From: Okapia johnstoni
Lineage: Eukaryota; Chordata; Mammalia; Artiodactyla; Giraffidae
Direction of reading: 5' to 3'
DNA: 64,000 bases
Assembly: GCA_024291935.2 (NCBI GenBank)
Contig: CM044315.1
Coordinates: 74,754,385 to 74,818,384 of the forward strand
Shown: positions 9,971 through 21,834 of the stretch, in pieces
Numbering within the stretch: position 1 is the first letter of the stretch
Layout of the letters: every line of letters starts with the position of its first letter
The notes under the pieces: generated by a model
Database searches by the model: none
The model's input: the letters and a program-made list of their open reading frames with translations, nothing else
Told to the model about the DNA's origin: nothing
Translations under genes and position numbers: made by a program

Positions 9971-11503
9971 GACTCACCTAGAGCCAGACATCCTGGAATA
10001 CGAAGTCAAGTGGGCCTTAGGAAGCATCGCTACAAACAAAGCTAGTGGAGGTGATGGAATTCCAGTTGAGCTATTTCAAATCCTAAGATGATGCTATGAA
10101 AGTGCTGAACTCAATACGTCAGCAAATTTGGAAAACTCAGCAATGGCCACAGGACTGAAAATGGTCAGTTTTCATTCCAATCTCAAAGAAAGGCAATACC
10201 AAAGAATGTTCAAACTACCACACAATTGCACTCATCTCACACACTAGCAAAGTAATGTTCAAAATTCTTCAAGTCAGGCTTCAACAGTACGTGAACTGTG
10301 AACTTCCAGATGTTCAAGCTGGTTTTAGAAAAGGCAGAGGAACCAGAAATCAGATTCCAAACATCTGCTGGATCAAGAAAAAAGCAAGAGAGTTCCAGAA
10401 AAACATCTACTTTTGCCTTATTGACTATGCCAAAGCCTTTGACTGTGTGGATCACAACAAACTGTGGAAAATTCTGAAAGAGACGGGAATACTATACAAC
10501 CTGACCTACCTCCTGAAAAATCTGTATGCCTGTCAAGAAGCAACAGTTAGAACTGGACTTGAAACAACAGACTGGTTCCAAATTGGGAAAGGAGTATGTC
10601 AAGGCTGTATATTGTCACCCTACTTATTTAACTTATATGCAGAGTACATCATGCAAAATGCTGGGCTGGATGAAGCAGAAGCTGAAATCAAGATTGCTGG
10701 GAGAAATATCAATAACCTCAGACACGCAGATGACACCACCGTTATGGCAGAAAGCAAAGAAGAACTAACGAACCTCTTGATAAAAATGAAAGTGGAGAGT
10801 GAAAACATTGGCTTAAAACTTAATATTCAGAAAACTAAGATCATGGCATCTGGCCCCATCACTTCATGGCAAATAGATGGGGAAACAATGGAAACAGTGA
10901 CCAACTATTGTTTTGGGCTCCAAAATCACTTCAGATGGTGATTGCAGCCATGAAATTAAAAGACACTTGCTCCTTGAAAGAAAAGCTATGACCAACCTAG
11001 ACAGCATATTAAAAAGCAGAGACATTACTTTGCCAACAAAGGTCCATCTAGTCAAAGCTGTGGTTTTTCCAGTAGTCATGTGTGGATGTGAGAGTTGGAC
11101 TATAAAGAAAGCTGAGCACCGAAGAATTGATGCTTTTGAACTGTGGTGTTGGAGAAGACTCTTGAGAGTCCCTTGGACTGCAGGGAGATCCAACCAGTCC
11201 ATCCTAAAGGAAATCAGTCCTGAATATACATTGGAAGGACTGATGCTGAAGCTGAAACTCCAATACTTTGGCCACCTGATGCGAAGAATTGACTCCTTGG
11301 AAAAGACCCTGATGCTGGGAAAGATTGAAGGCAGGAGGAGAAGAGGATGACAGAGGATGAGATGATTGGATGACATCACTGACTCAATGGACATGGGTTT
11401 GAGCAAACTCTGGGAGTTGGTGATGGACAGGGATGCCTGGCGTGCTGTAGTCCACGGGGTTGCAAGGGGTCGGACACGACTGAGTAACTGAACTGAACTG
11501 AAC
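9971..11503 (+). pseudogene. BovB (RTE) LINE, 5'-truncated, decayed reverse transcriptase
   Basis: This piece of the BovB retrotransposon once encoded part of the reverse transcriptase that copies element RNA at a nicked target. Visible RT motifs are the RT-3 region FCLIDYAKAFDCVDH, GVCQGCILSP, and a catalytic box at 10723-10734 that reads HADD instead of YADD. The 3' end carries the AACTGA-rich tail. Breaks: a 2-base loss near 10086, a TGG-to-TGA nonsense change in the following line (GACTGAAAATGG), and a frameshift near 10910, which leave frames of 228 codons (10255-10941) and 145 codons (10913-11350). The endonuclease part is absent. It sits within L2-like sequence. It cannot be functional. 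Confidence 0.9.
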
Positions 11504-11514
11504 TTCCTGCCCCA

Positions 11515-11790
11515 TATAGTTTATCCCCACAGCAGCCTGAGTGAACCTGTTTTAAAATGTCACTGCTTTGTTCAAAACTTTTCAATGCTTTTTAATTATT
11601 TGTACAGCAAGGACCAAAATCCTTAAGATGGTCTACAAGACTTTATTTGTCCTGGCTGCAGCTGCATCTCTCACTTCACTGTTCCTCAAACCTGTATTCT
11701 CCTTTCATTTCCTTGAAAGCACCCTTCCTTCCCTCATCGCAGAAACTTTGCATATCATGTTTCCTTCATCTTAATTTATCTTCCTTGGGG
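11515..11790 (+). repeat. L2 ORF2-end fragment
   Basis: Pattern of L2 upstream of its 3' end: AAAATGTCACTGCTTTGTTC, CCAAAATCCTTAAGATGG, CTACAAGACTTTATTTGTCC, CTGTTCCTCAAACCTG. It flanks the 3' side of the BovB. Confidence 0.6.
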
Positions 11791-11805
11791 CTTTATTTAG
11801 TTAGT

Positions 11806-12020
11806 GCCTACTTTCCTGGTGGCTCAGATAGTAAAGAATCTGCCTGCAATACAGGAGACCCAGGTTCAATCCCTGGGTCAGGAAGGTCTCCTGGAGAAGG
11901 GAATGGCTACTGACTCGAGTATTCTTGCCTGGAAAATTCCATGGACAGAGGAATCTGGTGGGCTACAATCCATGGGATTGCAAAGAGTCAAACACGACAG
12001 AGCAACTAACATTTTCACTT
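11806..12020 (+). repeat. Bov-tA SINE
   Basis: Head (TTTCCTGGTGGCTCAG), B-box-like AGGTTCAATCCCTGGG, body and CAAAGAGTCAAACACGACAG tail. Full length. No clear target duplication. Confidence 0.9.
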
Positions 12021-12239
12021 TTCTTTCAGCTTTTTCAGTGATATATTTTAGTTCCATCATCACCTACTTGGGGAAAACTACCTTTTTCTAAGTGACTTTG
12101 TAGAATTTATAATTTTAATAATTTCATTGTTTTTTATTTTTCCTTGATTAATCTCCATTTCTTCCACTAAGATTAAAAACCGAGAGGATCAGAATAGTAT
12201 CTTCCTTCTCCTTTTCTCATTCAGAGTCTGCTGTATATT

Positions 12240-12465
12240 AATTAGACTTTTTTTTGCCATGTATCTAACCTACATTATATCTAATCATCCTAATGACCCA
12301 TAAGGTAGATCTAGTGTGTCTTTTATAGATGAGGAAATTGAGATTCAGGAAAGTTAAATAATTTATCATATAGTCATACAGCTATTAAGTGGTGAGTTTG
12401 GAACTTGAACTCAGTTTTTTTCTGGCTTGAAAACTAGCATTCCTTACTTTACACTGTATTGCCTG
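12240..12465 (-). repeat. MIR
   Basis: Reverse MIR: AATCATCCTAATGACCCATA, AGGTAGATC, TATAGATGAGGAAATTGAGA, AGTCATACAGCTATTAAGT. Confidence 0.65.
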
Positions 12466-12628
12466 TGACTAGGAAGCTTTTAATCATTATTATTATTTTT
12501 TTCAGTTAAAAAAAGAAATTAAGAGTATGTTAGCCAAATGCAAAATTTCTTTCCTGGATATGTGTAAATTTTTGATTTGGAAGATGACAAGAATTGTATA
12601 TCCACATTACTATCTTTAGAAAAAGATT

Positions 12629-12841
12629 GCATGGGTGTCCAGCCACATTTGACTCTTTGTGACCCTATGGACTGCAGTCCATGAAGCTCCTTTGTCCACG
12701 GGATTCTCCGGGCAATAATACTGGAGTCTGTTGCCATGCCCTCCTCCAGGAGATCTTCTTGACCCAGGGATCAAACTCATGTCTCCTGTGTCTCCTGTTT
12801 TGCAGGTGGATTCTTTGCTGCTGAGCCACTGGGGAAGCTCC
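12629..12841 (-). repeat. Bov-tA SINE
   Basis: Reverse Bov-tA ending in GAGCCACTGGGGAAGCTC. Flanked by AGAAAAAGATT (12618-12628) and AGAAAAAAATT (12842-12852), an 11-bp target duplication with one mismatch. Confidence 0.9.
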
Positions 12842-12869
12842 AGAAAAAAATTACCTACCTCTGTATGAT

Positions 12870-14190
12870 TTTCTTTCAAGACAAATGTTAGTGGCCCCTG
12901 TTTAATCCATCTAAATTCCTTGTGTCAGATTTCACTGGGTGTATTTGTATGTTTACTCTTTTTATTCTGCCAGAAAAACTCGTATTTGAGAAATGAAGTT
13001 TGTCTAGGAATGACTGAATCAGAAGTTTGAGATTTAGATACTTTGGCTTGCTGAGGTTTAGGGAAATGCAGTTGTTGTAAATCAAGTAGTTCTTATTCAT
13101 GACTTCCTCATGTTTTCTTTATTTCTACTCATTACTGCATCTTTATTATCAGTTTGAAACAGATTTTTCCTTTTGTATCTTGTTAGTTTTATCTTCCCAG
13201 AATTTGTTGTAGGGAAGTAAATTGTAGATTTCACTTTGATTCTGATGCCTCCCTGAACTTCAAAGGTAATATTCCCTCAGAGAGAAGCTTAGATTCTAAT
13301 TTTTTATCTCAGAAAATTATACAGGCAACATATTTGAAGTAGCATGGTGGAAAAATCTAAAAGAAGAAATGAATGCATGAGTTTTCTTTTTAAAGAAGGT
13401 GCAGATAAAAAAGTTGAAGAAAGAAGGAAAAACAGAACTGTATGAAGAGGACAGGCCCCCTTAAGCATTGAATGGCAAATTTAACAAAGTAAACTTTTTT
13501 TCTTTAAGATAAAAATTATCTTGAAGTAAAAATGGGAACTATGATTTGCAAGGCAAGGAATAGAAAGCTACTCTAACTAGTTTTTCTTCTGAAAAGAGTG
13601 ATCTCATACCAACTCTTTGAAAATATCTTAAAAGGTAACAGTCCCTATTGCAAAAGGGCAAGCTCTGTACTGTGGACATATTGCTTTTATTTGATAAACA
13701 CAAAACCAGAGAGAGGAAGTATAACTACTCCTTAAGTATGGGCTTCACATGGTGATTTCCTCCAATGAATATAGTACAGAAAGGGGGGAAAAGTACAACT
13801 TTTCAGTGAAGAAAACTGACAAATGCTACCACAGCCAGATAATCAAGGTCAACCTCAATGTCACAAATCATACTGATAGTATATGCCTTTGATATTATGT
13901 GATGAAAATGGCAACTTACCTTTGTTATCATCTTCCACAAAACCCATAACCACTGTCTAATCATGAGAAAAATATCAGAGAAATTGCAATAGAGGGGCAT
14001 CATTTTGAGTAATAGCACTTAAAGTCATCAAAAATGGGGAAAGTCTGTGAAAATGTCATAGCTAAGAGTAGCCTCAGGAGACATATCAAGTAAATGTAAA
14101 GTGATGCTCAGCATGGGATTTTGGAAAGGAAAATGGATATTAGGTAAAGCAAAGGAAATATCAATAAACTCTCAACTCTGGTTAATCTAG
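12870..14190. other. Unassigned AT-rich stretch
   Basis: No repeat family or gene recognised. Short frames only. Confidence 0.5.
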
Positions 14191-14195
14191 TGTAG

Positions 14196-14295
14196 GAAAT
14201 GCAACCCACTCCAGTATTCTTGAAAATATGGAGGAGACTGGAGGGCTATAGTCCATGAGGTCGCAGAGTTGTACATGACTAAGCATGCATGCACT
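14196..14295 (+). repeat. Bov-tA 3' fragment
   Basis: Body and tail only (CACTCCAGTATTCTTG, TATAGTCCATGAGGTCGCAG). The head is missing. Confidence 0.75.
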
Positions 14296-14297
14296 AG

Positions 14298-14445
14298 TTA
14301 ATAATACTGTATCAATATTGGAAACCATACTAACGTAAGAACTTAGTAATAGGGGGAAATAAGGTATAGGGTATATAAGAACTCTCTGTATACTATTTTC
14401 TCAACTTTTCTGTAAATCTAAAACTATTCTAAAAAAATAACAAAA
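14298..14445 (+). repeat. L1M 3' UTR end
   Basis: Pattern TATAAGAACTCTCTGTATAC, CAACTTTTCTGTAAATCTAA, AACTATTCTAAAAAAATAA is the 3' terminus of old mammalian L1. Confidence 0.7.
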
Positions 14446-14583
14446 ATGCTTAGAGGGTCACTTGAATGGTTTCCACAAGAATTTAGGAGAACACAGAAAC
14501 AATGGACATTAAATAATAAGCTCTAACATTTGCAGTGCTTTCTGGTTTAGAAAATGCCTTAATAATATATGCAAACTAATTTC

Positions 14584-14792
14584 CGGGCTTCCCTGGTGGT
14601 TCAGTCGGTAAAGAATCCACCTGTAATTCAGGAAACCTGGGTTCGATCCCTGGGTTGGGAAGATCCTTGGGTTGGGAAGATCCCCTGGAGGGGGGCATAG
14701 CAATCCATTCCAGTATTCCTACCTGGAGAATACTCATTGACAGAAGAGACTGGCAGACTGCAGTCCATGGGGTCACAAAGACTAAACAGTCT
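14584..14792 (+). repeat. Bov-tA SINE with internal 17-bp duplication
   Basis: Head GGGCTTCCCTGGTGGTTCAG, body and tail present. The segment TGGGTTGGGAAGATCC plus one base is tandemly repeated at 14651-14667 and 14668-14684, not seen in the other copies here. Inserted in a MIR-like remnant (about 14517-14880). Confidence 0.9.
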
Positions 14793-15107
14793 AGTGAAGT
14801 AGACTGTTCACAATTAATTGCTCTTATTTTGCAGTTAGGAAAAATGAAGCTTAGAAAGATGAGGTGACTTGCTGAGAATAAAAAGCGGATCAGGCTCTCG
14901 TTTCAATGTTCTTTTCATCACATCCCAGTTCCCTTTCTATTTATAGCTTGTAGATATTAGCAGCAAGGATAACAAAAGCAATAACAGCTCTAAGGTTTTA
15001 ATTGCTAATGAACTTAAGCCAGATGAGTAATTCTTTAACTTTTTCCTTTTGGTTCCCAAAAGATGTTTATCTAAGATCTTCATTTAATCATTGGTTAGTG
15101 GTATCTT

Positions 15108-15324
15108 GGACTTTCCAATGGCTCAGCAGTGAAAGAATCCACCTGTAACACAGAAGACAAGAAGGTGCAGGTTTGATCCCTGAATATGGAAGATAACCTA
15201 AAAGGGGAAATGGCAAACCATTCCAGTATTCTTGCCTGGAAAATCCCATGGACAGAGGAACCTGGAGGGCTACAGTCTACAGAGTTGCAAAAGAGTTGGA
15301 CACAACTGAACAACTAAAGAACAA
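15108..15324 (+). repeat. Bov-tA SINE
   Basis: Divergent head (GGACTTTCCAATGGCTCAGC), full body and tail. Target duplication AGTGGTATCTT (15097-15107) against AGTGGCATCTT (15325-15335). Confidence 0.9.
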
Positions 15325-15499
15325 AGTGGCATCTTATCAGGAAAAGTCAATGAGTTGTATTTGCCTCTGACAACATGAACACAGAGTATGTTACCACTGA
15401 GGGTGGATGGTAATGTGCATGGGCAGTAGTTTACTTGTCAGGGAGCTTTACTTTTTAGTTTTCTACAGTTTAGGAATATGACCTTTACTCATGTCTATT

Positions 15500-16320
15500 T
15501 TAAGCATCTTGCTTGGCTTTTCTGAGTTTGCTGATAAGAGATGGTATTCTGTGCTTTGAACTGGGGAAATGTTCAAAGACTAGCAATGGTTTGGGGATCC
15601 TTTACAAAGCATTACAGCTGGATAGACGTATGCTGCTCTATCTGCATGTATTGTGTGGGTACTGTTCTGCAGTGTTTCATGGCGTGTCCACTCGTGCTTT
15701 TGGATTACAAACTCCTTGGGGTATGGATATGGTTTTTTGTTTGGACCATTTTACCTGCTGCAAAGCAACATGTATCCTTTCTCCAACCAAATGCAGAGGA
15801 CACGTGGCTTTTAACTTGGCCACTGTAAAAGTAATGGAAACATGCATACATGAAATGACATCTTTTGCAATCAGTTTATCGTGGGGCATCTGCCAAGACA
15901 CATATAGCAACACATTATTAAATACAGCTATGAGAGATGAACTCACTGTATAGAATCTGCTGGCTTATAATTATGGATCTTGTTGGATGTCCTGAAGGAT
16001 AGCTGACCTCAATCTCTATCAGATCTTAATCGGGGAGTGGATGTAGGAAGGAAATGAACAAGTCACACGCAGAGAATTTTAAAGAATTCTTCCTCATTCC
16101 ATGTTGCTGTTAACTTTTCATATTCTGGAAATCTACTGGAAGGAAAGTCCAGATTATTTTGATCACCTTTGGGAGCATTTAGAAAGAGGATATTTTTAGC
16201 AGCTTTGGGGCTCAAATCATTTATAAGTCTTCAGGGACTATACTCAACCCCTCCAACCACACAGAAGCCATTTTCTCCTGTTCACATTTTGATGAATCAT
16301 TCCAGATTACCTGCAGTTTC
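15500..16320. other. Unassigned sequence with a 146-codon open frame
   Basis: The forward frame 15513-15953 has 146 codons and no stop, the longest frame here that I cannot assign to a known repeat. A second forward frame and a minus frame overlap it. The translation (start MAFLSLLIRDGILCFELG) shows no motif I recognise, there is no CpG-rich promoter, and a segment near 15700 resembles an L2 3' end. Most likely chance. Confidence 0.3.
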
Positions 16321-16324
16321 CTGA

Positions 16325-16540
16325 GTATTCAGGCTGTATTCTCTTATCCTCTGCCCCTCACATCTCTGTTTCCTTCACCTAGAATCCTCTTTTTCTTCCC
16401 TACTCATCCTTCAAAACTCAGATTATAGTTTACCTTCCTCTAGAAAATTTCCTTTGATCATACACCATTTCAACTGCAGATTTAGGTTAGGTACACCTTT
16501 TGTGTACTTCCCAAATATCTGTGCATAGAGTTATCCTAGC
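16325..16540 (+). repeat. L2 fragment
   Basis: L2 ORF2-end pattern: CTCTTTTTCTTCCCTACTCA, TCCTTCAAAACTCAGATTAT, TAGAAAATTTCCTTTGATCA. Confidence 0.55.
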
Positions 16541-16544
16541 TTTT

Positions 16545-17080
16545 GTTGGTTCATTTATGTATTTAATCATTCATTCAAAAATGTTTATTAAGTATCTATG
16601 ATGTGTCCAAAGTTATCCTATCTGCTGACGATACAGCAGGGCACAAAACAGGTAAGACTCCTGCTCTCATAGAGATTATAGTTGGAAAATAATTTAAAAA
16701 CAATTAGGCAAATAATTAAATAAATTTTATGATTTTAGATTGTAAAGAAAAAAATCTGGCTAATGTAATAATCAGTGACTGAAAGTGTGGATTGTTTTAA
16801 TTGAGTGGTCAGGGAGGATGTCTCTGAGGAGGTGATATTTGAAAAAAGACACGAATAAAGTGAGAGAGCAAATGATATGAAGATATGAGGGAAGAGAAGG
16901 TCCATCAAAGGGGAACAATAAGATTATGAAAGGGAAACAAGCTTGAAGTGTTTGAGGAACAGCAAGGAGCTTGTGTGGCTGGAGCATGGTGAGTGAAGAG
17001 GGGTGGGATCGGAGGTGAGATTGGAAAGGCAAGCCTAGCCAGGTAGTTGGACATTAAAGGCCAAGGAGAGAATTTTATGC
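16545..17080 (-). repeat. L2, long 3' portion
   Basis: Reverse L2: TTCATTCAAAAATGTTTATT, then ATACAGCAGGGCACAAAACA, CTCCTGCTCTCATAGAGATT, GTGGTCAGGGAGGATGTCTC, GAGGAACAGCAAGGAGC, TGTGGCTGGAGCATGGTGAG. Best-preserved L2 in the window. Confidence 0.7.
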
Positions 17081-17218
17081 GTTGGTGGAGCCAGGATTTG
17101 TACTTCGACTTTCTCTACTCCAAAACTTGTGCCTATTTATTATTACCTATTGCCTATCATATTCTATAATTCTGAGAAATGGAATATTTTCTGCCATATC
17201 AGTAAACAAGGATGCTAT

Positions 17219-18690
17219 CAGTCAGTTCAGTTCTGCTCAGTTGTAACCCCATGGACTCAGCACACCAGGCTTCCCTGTATACCATCAACTCCCGGAGCTT
17301 GCTCAAGCTCATGTCCATTGAGTCGGTGATGCCATCTAACCATCTTATCCTCTGTTGACCCCTTCTCCTGCTGCCTTTAATCTTTCCCAGCATCGGGGTC
17401 TTTTCCAAGGAGTCAGTTCTTTGCATCAGGTGGCCAAAGGATTGGAGCTTCAGCTTCAGCATCAGTCCTTCCAATGAATATTCAGGACTGATTTCCTTTA
17501 GGATTGCCTGGTTGGATCTCCTTGCTAATCCTAGGTTCTCTCAAGAGTCTTCTCCAACACCACAGTTCAAAAACATCAATTCTTTGGTTCTCAGTTTTCT
17601 TTATAGTCCAACTCTCACATCCGTCCATACATGACTACTAGAAAAACGATAGCTTTGACTATACAGACCTTTGTCAGAAAAGTAACGTCTCTGCTTTTTA
17701 ATATGCTGTCTAGGTTTGTCATAGCTTTTCTTCCAAGGACCAAGCATCTTTTAATTTCATTACTGCAGTCACTATCTGCATTGATTTTGAAGCCCAAGAA
17801 AATAGAGTCTGTCACTGTTTCCATTGTTTCCCCATCTATTTGAATAAAGTGATGGGACTGTATGTCATGATCTTAGTTTTTTGAATGTTGAGTTCTAAGT
17901 CAGCTTTTTTTTTTTCTCTTTAATTAGTTTATTTTCTATTTTTTAACTTTACAATATTGTATTTGTTTTGCCACACATTGACATGAATCCACCATGGATG
18001 TACATGTTTTCCCCCTCCAGAACCCCCCTTCCACCTCCCTACCCTTCCCATCCCTCCAGGTCATCCCGGTGCACCAGCCCCGAGCACCCTGTATCATGCA
18101 TTGAACCTGGACTGGCGAATCATTTCACATATGATAATTTACATGCTTCCATGCCGTTCTCCCATATTATTCTGCCCTCGCCCTCTCCCATAGAGTCCAT
18201 AATACTGTTTTATTTATCTGTGTTTCTTTTGATGTCTCGCATACAGGGTTATCTTTACCAATTGACTAAATACCATATATATGTGCTAGTATACTGTATT
18301 GGTGTTTTTCTTTCTGGCTTACTTCACTCTGTATAATAGGCTCCAGTTTCATCCACCTCATTAGAACTGATTCAAATGTATTGTTTTTAATGGCTGAGTA
18401 ATATTCCATTGTGCATATGTACCACAGCTTCCTTATACATTCATCTGCTGATGGGGATCTAGGTTGCTTCCATGTCCTGGCTATTACAAACAGTGCTGCG
18501 ATGAACATTGGAGTACATGTGTCTCTTTCAAGTCTGGTTTCCTCGGTGTGTATGCCTAGCAGTGGGATTGCTGGGTCATATGGCATTTCTATTCCCAGTT
18601 TTTTGAGGAATCTCCACACTGTTCTCCATAGTGGCTGTACTAGTTTGCATTCCCACCAACAGTGTAAGAGGGGTTTTAAGCCAGCTCAGG
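17219..18690 (-). repeat. BovB 3' fragment carrying a nested L1
   Basis: BovB (-) sequence runs from the tail at 17219 to 17905 and stops at an L1 insertion. Flanks AAGGATGCTAT (17208-17218) and AAGAATGCTAT (18691-18701) look like the BovB target duplication, which puts its 5' truncation just after the L1. Frames in it are broken pieces of the RT C-terminal region. Confidence 0.85.
17906..18673 (-). repeat. Ruminant L1 3' end, 5'-truncated
   Basis: Reverse L1: poly-T, then the 3' UTR (CATTGACATGAATCCACCAT) and ORF2 end (AGTAATATTCCATTGTGCAT, TTCCCACCAACAGTGTAAG). Target duplication TTCTAAGTCAGCT (17893-17905) and TTTTAAGCCAGCT (18674-18686), 11 of 13 matching. It entered the BovB near its 5' end. 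Confidence 0.9.
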
Positions 18691-19154
18691 AAGAATGCTA
18701 TAGTCATCAGCAATTTCAGCCTTCCAACATGAGCCAGTGAGCCTGAGGAAACTCAGGAAGGAAAAGAATACCTGCCATCTAGCAGCCACTGTGTTACAAC
18801 CACTCCCTATGTTACACCCTGAGGATATTCAGGATGTGAAAACAGGATGCTGAGGTACATATCAAAGGAATGATTTCAGTGAGCCCAGATTCTTGCATCT
18901 TCCCATACATATAAAAGCACTAAATTCCTTAACTTGGGATATCTGGTTTTCCCTAATTAACGGTAATCTTTCGGTGTTCTGACTACCTGCCCTTTGTTGC
19001 CAAACTTTTGTATAACTCAGCTTCTCCTCTCCCCTCAAAGCAGCTCTCTCAGGATTACTTGAGATGCTGCCTTCTGGACTTGAAGTCCTAAACATTTCCA
19101 CCAAGTAAAACATAACTCTCAACTTTTAGGTTGTGTGTTATATTTCAGTCGACA
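18690..19154 (+). repeat. Solitary LTR, ruminant class I-like, old
   Basis: Homologous over its 3' two thirds to the LTR at 28735-29229: both have ATAAAAGCACTAA-like and AGCTCTCTCAGG-like blocks, a 'GTCCT...AAGTA' polyadenylation-region block, and end in GTYGACA (19148-19154). No internal retroviral genes lie on either side, so it is a solo LTR. The 5' edge is uncertain because of the BovB and L1 insertions. Confidence 0.6.
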
Positions 19155-19196
19155 ATACAATGACAGGAAGTGAAACCTTTAGGCTGTTCAAAAATG

Positions 19197-19407
19197 TTGA
19201 TTCCATCACTAAGTCATGTCTGAATCATTGTGAACCCACGGGGTGGACAGGCTCCTCTGTCCTTGGAATTTTCCAGGCAAGAATAATGGAGTGGGTTGCC
19301 ATTTCCTACACAAGGGAATCTTCCCAGCTCAGGTATCAAACCTGTGTCTCTGGCATCTCCTGCACTGGCAAGTGGATTCTTTAACACTGAGCCACTGGGG
19401 AAGGCCC
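19197..19407 (-). repeat. Bov-tA SINE
   Basis: Reverse copy ending in GAGCCACTGGGGAAGGCCC. Target duplication about CTGTTCAAAAATG (19184-19196) and CTGTTCAAAAAAT (19408-19420). Confidence 0.9.
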
Positions 19408-19424
19408 CTGTTCAAAAAATATAA

Positions 19425-19790
19425 AATTAAAATGTATTAAATGTAGCACAAATGTTTTGGAAAAATTAATCATATTTCTTTAACAGGACAGAAATATAGT
19501 TTTCAGCCTAGTATTTTCATTGATCTATTTTGATCAACTCAGTGAGGATGTAGGTTTTTATCAGGTTAAACTATTATTGAAAACTGTTGTACTTATAAAT
19601 CAAAACATCTCTATTCCAATTCCAGATTTATATCACTATTGTATATTAAGCTTTCTTTTCATATGTTGTATAGAAAAAATTCATGGCCCAGTGTTTCATT
19701 ACATAGCAGTAAATCTCCAGGCAGTTCTGGAATTTATATACTTTCATACACAAATTCAGGAATACTTTTACTGGGCATAGTTAACCATAT
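19425..19790. other. Unassigned stretch
   Basis: AT-rich, no recognised element. Confidence 0.5.
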
Positions 19791-19794
19791 CAAT

Positions 19795-20596
19795 CAGTTC
19801 AGTTCAGTCACTCAGTCATGTCTGACTATTTGTGACCCCATGGATGCAGAAAGCCAGGCTTCCCTGTCCATCATCAACTCCCAGAGCTTACTCAAACTCA
19901 TGTCCATTGCATCAGTGATGCCATCTTATCCTCCTTATCCTCTGCCGTCCCCTTCTCCCGCCTTCGTTCTTTCCCAGCATCAGGGTCTTTTCCAATGAGT
20001 CGGTTCTTCACATCAAGTGGCCAAAGTATTGGAGTTTCAGCTTCAACATCAGTCCTTCCAATGAATATTCAGGACTGATTTCCTTTAGGATGGACTGGTT
20101 GGATCTCCCTGTAGTCCAAGGGACTCTCAAGAGTCTTCTCCAACACCACAGTTCAAAAGCATCAATTCTTTGGAGCTCAGCTTTCTTTATAGTCCAACTC
20201 TCTCACATCCATACATGATTATTGGAAAAATGATAGCTTTGACTATACAGACCTTTGTTGGTAAAGTAATGTCTCTGCTTTTTAATTTGCTGTCTAGGTT
20301 GGTCATAGCTTTTCTTCCAAGGAGCAAGTGTCTTTTAATTTCATGGCTGCAGTCACCATCTGCAGTGATTTTGGAGCCTCCCAGAGTAAAATCTCTCACT
20401 ATTTCCACTGTTTCCCCATCTATTTGCCATGAAGTGATGAGGCTGGTTACTATGATCTTAGTTTTCTGAATGTTGAGTTTTAAGCCAACTTTTTCACTCT
20501 CCTCTTTCACTTTCATCAAGAAGCTCATTAGTTCTTCTTTGCTTTCTGCCATAAGGGTGGTGCCATCTGCATATCTGAGGTTATTGATATTTCCCA
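19795..20596 (-). repeat. BovB 3' fragment
   Basis: Starts with the tail motif CAGTTCAGTTCAGTCACTCA and runs through the RT C-terminal region to just short of the box reading 'AGGTTATTGATATTTC'. A 138-codon minus frame at 20187-20603 covers the region after the catalytic box but has no catalytic residues of its own. Confidence 0.9.
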
Positions 20597-20609
20597 ATAA
20601 CAATCACTT

Positions 20610-21470
20610 TTTCTTAAAACTGATAGAAGATATGCTTATCCAATAGCAGTTCTGGAAGCTTAGTCTTATTGGCATTAATCTGTGAACCTCTTCTGAAATT
20701 GTTACTCCATCTCTACCATGTAAGTCTATGACTTTAGAATTTGTTATTCTTCTGGACACTGGATAATATGGTTCTGTGGCCTCAAGTTCAAACTAAATGT
20801 CGTTACTTTCATGAACAAGTCAGCAATAGCTTTGTTTTATTCCCTACAGTTTTAAGCTCAGTGTATTCCGATATTTGGTACATCATTAAGTCCAGTCTAA
20901 TGACACTGGGGGAACTTAGCAGAATGAGTGTCAGAGAGTCTTTTAGCTTCAAGCTTGAAATTTTATTTCTTAAAATAGTTTTTAACAATCAAGCGACCTT
21001 CATTAAATAAGCTAGGTTTCCATATCCTACTGAGTCTTCTTTCCAATATACAAATAAGTATCAGTTAAGGCATGAGCATGAAGAAAGCTTGAAATCTTCA
21101 TCTGTACTTTCATTAAATCACAGAGAACTCAGCACACCCTCTAGTTCATACCACACACTCTGAAAGAAGCATGAAACCTGGAGGGCACAATCCTTCTCTC
21201 CTAAACTGATGAAAACAATTTTCCCCCTTTTTGGCAGGTGCCCCATCTGTGACAACTGCAATTAGCTTTGCCACATTTAAACCAAACTTCTCAAGTTTCT
21301 TTTCAGCAGATGTTTAAGTTCTATCAGTGCATGTGTCCCGGTTAATTGGGTAAAACATCTTTGTGTGAGTGTCACAGCCAGAGTGTTGGTAAAGGTATCG
21401 TGTAACAGGTACTTGTATTCCCTACCAGTGAGGATAAAAGGACGAGGCCCTTAGGGAGAAGGATTTATCA
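20610..21470. other. Unassigned unique sequence
   Basis: No repeat or gene seen. A plausible place to look for conserved non-coding sequence because it lacks recent insertions. Confidence 0.45.
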
Positions 21471-21474
21471 ATAA

Positions 21475-21830
21475 TTGCAAGAGTCTTGAAAACTCACACT
21501 CCCTGACCCAGTGACCTCATATCTAGAAATCCAAACCAAAGAACTGATTGGAGATGATGATCAAAGATATATGCACAAGGATGTTCACTACAGCATTATT
21601 TATGACAGAAAAAAAGGAGGACTTAATTGACCTAAATATCCAAGAAGAAGACAATGGTTTAGTTATTACACCTCAATAAGATGAATATTTTACAGCAACA
21701 GGAATAATGTTTTCAAAGAAGACCTGTGACATGAGAAAATTCTCATTGATTAACATTAAGTGATAAAACTAAGGCATGGACAATATATTTTGTGAGATCT
21801 CAATTTAAAAAAAATTAATTTGTATATGGG
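21475..21830 (+). repeat. Old L1 (L1M) fragment
   Basis: Pattern GATATATGCACAAGGATGTT, CACTACAGCATTATTTATGA, then a region matching the L1 ORF2 end. Highly diverged. Confidence 0.65.
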
Positions 21831-21834
21831 TATA

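Noticed and set aside
15513..15953. 146-codon frame as a new gene
   Set aside because: No motif, no promoter, overlapping open frames on both strands and partial L2 resemblance. Kept only as an unassigned stretch.
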